Assembly: GCF_001612785.1 (NCBI RefSeq)
Contig: NZ_BDBC01000047.1
Location: forward strand, 1 to 63,391
Direction of reading: 5' to 3'
From: Nocardia beijingensis NBRC 16342
Lineage (GTDB): Bacteria; Actinomycetota; Actinomycetes; Mycobacteriales; Mycobacteriaceae
Length of the DNA stretch: 63,391 nucleotides
Positions 61,901 to 63,391 of the stretch are shown piece after piece. The position numbers and the translations under genes were made by a program. Every line of letters begins with the position of its first letter. Position 1 is the stretch's first letter. A model generated the notes under the pieces. It made no database searches and was not told the DNA's origin. It worked only from the letters and a program-made list of their open reading frames with translations.

Positions 61901-63391
61901 GCATCACTGGGCACCAGGTAGGCCACCAAACGATCACCGGTCTTCGGATCCGACTTCGCGATCACCGCCGTCTGCGCGATCTCGGGCAGTGCGAGCAGCG
62001 CGGCTTCGATCTCACCGAGCTCGATACGGAAACCACGGATCTTCACCTGGAAATCCGTACGACCCCGGTATTCCAGCTCACCGGTGCTAGTCCACGCAAC
62101 AAGGTCACCGGTGCGGTACATCCGCTCACCCGGCTGGAACGGGTTCGCCACGAACCGATCAGCGGTCAGATCCGCACGACCGAAGTAGCCGCGCGCCAAC
62201 TGCGCACCAGCGAGGTACAACTCGCCGGAGACACCCACCGGAACCGGACGCAAACGCCCATCCAGCACAAACACCCGACTGTTCCACTCCGGCACACCGA
62301 TCGGCACCGACATCTCATCAGCCACCGTCACCCGATGGCTGGTGATCGACACCGCTGCCTCGGTCGGACCATACAAATTGAACAACTCGGTACGCGGATA
62401 GTCGCGTAGGAACCGCTGCGCCAGCGCACCGGATAGGGACTCACCGATCGCCAGCACCCGCCGCGGCGACCAGTCCTCCGCGGTGGGCCGGTGCGCCAGC
62501 AGCGCCTCCAGCATCGATGGCACCGCGTGCAGGGTGGTAACCGATTCCCGCGCCACAAGTTCGTTGAGGTACGCGGGATCCCGATGACCGTCCGGGGCAG
62601 CGATCACCAGGCGACCACCGCAGACCACGGCCGACCAGAACTCCCACACCGACAAGTCGAACGTCGCCGCCGTCTTCAACAGCACCGAGTCGTCCTGCGT
62701 CAGCGCGAACTCGGCCGCCTTCCAGAGCAATTGGTTCACGACCGCCGCGTGCGGCACCGCGACGCCCTTCGGGCGGCCGGTCGAACCGGAGGTGAAGATG
62801 ACGTAGGCCGTGTTCTCCGGCCGCAGGGGTACGACCCGCTCGGAGTCGGTGAGCGGCACGCTCGCGACCGCGGTCAGCTCGAGATCCTCCAGTCGCACCA
62901 CCGGCGCGACGTCGGTGTCGAAGTCCGACTCCGTATTGCTCAGCACACACACCGGGGCGGCGACGGAGAGGATGTAGTCGGTTCGCTCCGCGGCTTGGTC
63001 CGGATCGACCGGGACGTAGGCTCCGCCGGCCTCGGCCACCGCGTACATCGCTACGACCAGGTCCACCGATCGGCGGAAGGCGAGCGCGACTCGGGTTTCG
63101 GGGCCGACGCCCACCGAGATCAGATACCGGGCGAGGCGGTTGACCCGCGCGGCGAGTTCGGCGTAGCTCAGCTCGGCGCGTTCGCCGCCGGGTAGGTCCG
63201 CGACCAGCGCGACCGCGCCCGGGGTCGCCGCGGCGGTCCGGCGCAGCAGCGATCCCAGTGTGGCGGGCTCCACGGAATGGGTGGTGTCGTTCCACGCGGT
63301 GAGCACGTCGGTGCGCTCGTCGTCGCCGAGAATGTCGATATCACCGACCGGGATGGTGGGATCGGTGACTACGGCGGTGAGGATGCGGGAG
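52999..63391 (-). CDS. Large NRPS, (C)-A-T-C-A-T-E-C-A-T-TE, N-terminus beyond the right edge
   Basis: About 3460 codons are visible and the reading is open to the right edge. Numbered from the first full codon: end of a condensation domain (1-28); A1 (about 30-520) and T1 (DDDFFALGGNSLL, Ser near 588); C with HHISADG near 773; A2 and T2 (FFALGGDSI near 1647); epimerisation-type domain with SSLVVDDVSW near 1823; C with HHILVDG near 2285; A3 and T3 (DDDFFDLGGTSLV near 3132); thioesterase with GWSLGG near 3281 and a late HDQM histidine. The TE places release at this end. The E domain lacks HH and the EGHGRE-type motif. Hand-read pockets: A1 D-L-W-H-L-I-L-V-S, A2 D-A-L-F-V-G-G-I-M, A3 D-I-W-H-F-A-W-V-V; I assign no substrates. 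The product is unknown. Confidence 0.92.
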   Translation of the reverse strand, partial: SRILTAVVTDPTIPVGDIDILGDDERTDVLTAWNDTTHSVEPATLGSLLRRTAAATPGAVALVADLPGGERAELSYAELAARVNRLARYLISVGVGPETRVALAFRRSVDLVVAMYAVAEAGGAYVPVDPDQAAERTDYILSVAAPVCVLSNTESDFDTDVAPVVRLEDLELTAVASVPLTDSERVVPLRPENTAYVIFTSGSTGRPKGVAVPHAAVVNQLLWKAAEFALTQDDSVLLKTAATFDLSVWEFWSAVVCGGRLVIAAPDGHRDPAYLNELVARESVTTLHAVPSMLEALLAHRPTAEDWSPRRVLAIGESLSGALAQRFLRDYPRTELFNLYGPTEAAVSITSHRVTVADEMSVPIGVPEWNSRVFVLDGRLRPVPVGVSGELYLAGAQLARGYFGRADLTADRFVANPFQPGERMYRTGDLVAWTSTGELEYRGRTDFQVKIRGFRIELGEIEAALLALPEIAQTAVIAKSDPKTGDRLVAYLVPSDAEAGVDVARVKSELAAGLPSYMVPSAFVVLDALPLNVNGKLDRKALPEPEFEVQAFRAPSTPIEEIVAHVFAEVLGVERVGADDDFFALGGNSLLATQVAARIGAALDARVPVRVLFEASTVAALAIKVERGTGERKRLPLVAGPRPERIPLSFAQQRMWFLNQFDTSASVYNIPAAIRLSGELDVDALRHAVADLVARHETLRTIYPQTPDGPVQQVLAPHEVPVDLTPAQIGDEHVAGEVQRIVAAGFDVTVDVPFRAKLFQLSGTEYVLVFVAHHISADGWSMGPLTRDLMLAYAARGGGQEPSWAPLPIQYADYALWQRDTLGADDDPESLAGAQLAYWTTELADLPAELNLPADRPRPPAQSFSGGRTDFVVDADVHAALTELARRHNATLFMVVHAAFAVLSARLSGTEDIAIGTPVAGRGEAELDDLIGMFVNTLVLRTRVTPGLGFTDLLARTRETDLRAFANADIPFERLVEALAPERSAGRHPLFQVALSFENLSATGFELPGLSCTALDPAADTAKFDLLLTVREQRTESGAEAGLAAEFTYARDLFDEQTVVEFGRRFRRILSAIVLRPDTAVGDLEILDDSERADLVTRTGAPAVAPRTLPDLMAAAVAANPAGIAVIADDRTFSYAELDAASAQLARALIDRGAGPDALVAIAIRRSVEYVLALWSVTKTGAAFVPIDPAYPADRIAHMVADSGAALGVTLTAELGSLPALSGGWLALDDHDFTLDVAVRSDQPLRPDELRGPLYASNAAYVIYTSGSTGVPKGVVVTHAGLANFNAEQVERYRLDRSTRALAFASPSFDASMLELLLALGGAGGLVVAPPLTFGGAELAELTRAGGVTHAFLTPSVLASLDPDALPGTRTVVAGGEAVPADLAAKWTTATERAFHNGYGPTETTIMTNISDPLRPGEPVTIGGPIRGTRSLVLDSRLRPVPEGVTGELYLGGIQLARGYHARSALTAARFVADPCGVPGERLYRTGDLVRWRRTNGAPVLEYMGRNDFQVKVRGFRIELGEIDAALTAQPEVGFAVTLGRDTASGATMLVSYVLPSDGATADPAVLTERIARTLPEYMVPAAIVVLDAIPLTPVGKLDRKALPAPEPGTRPYRTPSTPAELVIAEVIGEVLGIERVGVDDDFFALGGDSIVSIQVVSRSRARGVNFAPRDVFEHRTVAALARAAVVAGGPGDEAGELPLTPHAARMLDDGIEVRAVAIDVPETCSAEAVHDAVAAVLEQHPMLWVRVEHSDDGTPVLRVPAAAERTGEAFRRLDPQRGETSLPIDDVVQAAAAALDPEQGRNIYFVLTGGPEARSTLIVVASSLVVDDVSWRAVVDQLTAGWERSRHAAPASAESGLGALIRALAAKAHDPATVAEMDWWRLALGSVPEGSGTEGRDLRARSRVSLTITAEGAAAVAAAAEAYHAGVDDILLTALALALQTSAGETVTRAIGSVVRLCADGRAATDADAASTVGGFVTEYPLPLRLSRIDIDEALIGGPAAGTAIAQIKELRRSVPSRGVGYGLLRHLNAETAAELRRLGRGRFALRYRDLRPARVHTDIPADDLLLVLTVDATDDGLLARFDFAAAAFRGEDAKTFAEHWIRALGGLAEHGLRPDAGGYTPSDFPLVRLKQPDIDRFTRAYPDLSDAWPLTPLQSGMLFHALLAEHSVDVYTTQFVLDLGGAVDARRMHAAAQAVLDRHDNLRVAFADDSEGKPVQIVQDALEVPWRLIDLSHLEQAAAATELERIKTADLADHFDMRTAPLLRFALIRSAAARYHLLVTSHHILVDGWSMPLLMKDLLTLYAFGANSRHLPPVRSYRDYLAWLVAQDAEAARSAWRAALAGVTEPTPLAPVDPGREIAAGVGEVGFELSPADTAALTRLASGLGVTVNTVVQAAWGLLIGRIVDRDDVVFGATVSGRPPQLDGVEAMVGLFLNAIPVRVRLDPTGTLAGLLRQLQAEQAALLDYHYLGLSDIQEAVGVEGLFDSLVVFESFPVDREGLDRAGAIDGMSVTGVGAVNGTHYPFTVMVVLDNQLRVSVKYLRDVTAEPAALALTQRLSALIGRFVTTPQARVGEIDVLLDDERAELATRNATDMPELLDGTTLPALFAAQVARTPDAPAVRFGDTTLSYAEFDSRVRSMAVELMRWGVGPETLVAVAMRRGIDLVVAIHAVLRAGGGYVPIDPDHPAERNEYVLGGTAPICVLTTTADAFDTATGVPVIAVDTLYLPPFEGPWPQEDVHPDTVAYVIHTSGSTGRPKGVMITHRQMVNQFRWAQSAYPHDGRDVVLHKTPITFDISVWELFWPLQTGASIVIAAPDGHRDPAYLARVIVANAVTTVHFVPSMLDAFLDPVANATVGYPSLRRVFAAGEALSGETAARFAATAPDAELINWYGPAEATVVTGHPVRGDAAVAVPIGVPVANTRVHVLDRQLLPVPPGAAGELYVAGVQLARGYLGAPALTAERFVAHAGGARLYRTGDIVRWRDGVLEYLGRRDFQVKLRGQRVELGEIEAVLASHPQVRHAAVAVVRGGSGDRLAAYVVVAPGQPIDEAALLLHARAALPSYMVPSAVVTLAELPLNASGKLDRKALPEPRLVTRPYRAPGTPLERTVLEVFDEVLELGVGQRVGMDDDFFDLGGTSLVATRAVSRLRTLTGAEVRVQWFFTDPTPAALAARIMAALADDHDYDQDSNAALGVLLPIRTMVPHDVAAAEPLFCLHPMYGLSWCYAGLARYVPASTPIFGLQSPALTEEGYLPRSLAEMAHRYVAEIRAVQPHGPYRLLGWSLGGVLAHAVATELQAAGEEIGLLTMLDSHPDIDVTDFRAAIREALAELGIGADALLPGEGDIHDLSEDALAALHATIPPDMAVLTPDRVRRIYRSAVRSAELIAEHRPEVYRGRLDYFSAAGHDTAASGWQPYVHGRVDDHPVNVSHDQMTSPEALAQIGPRLSELLDPPGWEATRNMGRS

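Noticed and set aside
53572..62409. Very long open frames (up to about 800 codons) on the plus strand opposite the large NRPS
   Set aside because: They are mirror frames of a GC-rich gene; composition is His/Arg/Gln/Gly-rich without any domain, while the minus strand carries unmistakable NRPS motifs.

Overview
The window is high-GC DNA from a mycolic-acid actinomycete, most likely Nocardia or a close relative. The signs are a mycobactin/nocobactin-type lysine N-hydroxylase beside IrtAB-like siderophore transporters, IdeR/DtxR-type iron boxes, two antigen-85-like mycolyltransferases, an MTB12-like secreted protein, an MMPL protein and an actinobacterial S10 ribosomal-protein operon.

Positions 1-10956 hold an iron-acquisition island. 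On the minus strand lie an NRPS (cut by the left edge), a formyltransferase and an MbtG-like hydroxylase. A secreted MTB12-like protein and a stand-alone siderophore-interacting flavoreductase are on the plus strand, followed by an IrtA/IrtB-like ABC pair on the minus strand. Four iron-box sequences mark the transcription units. The gene content suggests a nocobactin-like siderophore carrying N6-formyl-N6-hydroxylysine.

Positions 11200-24600 are mostly housekeeping and accessory genes: a small hypothetical protein, a PPOX/F420-type split-barrel protein, a glycolipid-binding-family protein, an RluA-type pseudouridine synthase, a CPBP protease, a membrane/HTH protein with an Asn-Gly-His-rich linker, an XRE/TPR regulator, a fatty-acid desaturase, an EXLDI-like plus MMPL pair, a VapBC-like toxin-antitoxin module with a three-half-site operator, and an NAD-dependent epimerase.

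Positions 24638-30454 hold the most unusual locus. An XRE regulator is followed by a 51-residue peptide gene, a strong hairpin, an asparagine-synthetase-like ligase without a glutaminase domain, an ABC exporter and a BpsA-like (aminopropyltransferase family) protein, all on the minus strand. The architecture resembles a ribosomally synthesised, modified peptide (RiPP) pathway, but does not match a class I recognise.

Positions 31022-37270 are a phosphatase-like hypothetical gene and the S10 operon (rpsJ-rplC-rplD-rplW-rplB-rpsS-rplV-rpsC-rplP-rpmC-rpsQ), transcribed leftwards.

Positions 37708-52841 hold a hotdog thioesterase, a degenerate ABC ATPase, a secreted lipase, two antigen-85-like esterases, a lycopene-cyclase-like flavoprotein, a DrrABC-like exporter, an aldehyde-dehydrogenase homologue lacking its catalytic cysteine, a double-TetR regulator divergent from an enoyl-CoA hydratase/isomerase, an SDR lacking its tyrosine, and MntH.

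Positions 52999-63391 are a second, very large NRPS (C-end, A-T, C-A-T-E, C-A-T-TE; its start lies beyond the right edge) whose epimerisation domain has lost its catalytic motifs. Its product is unknown.
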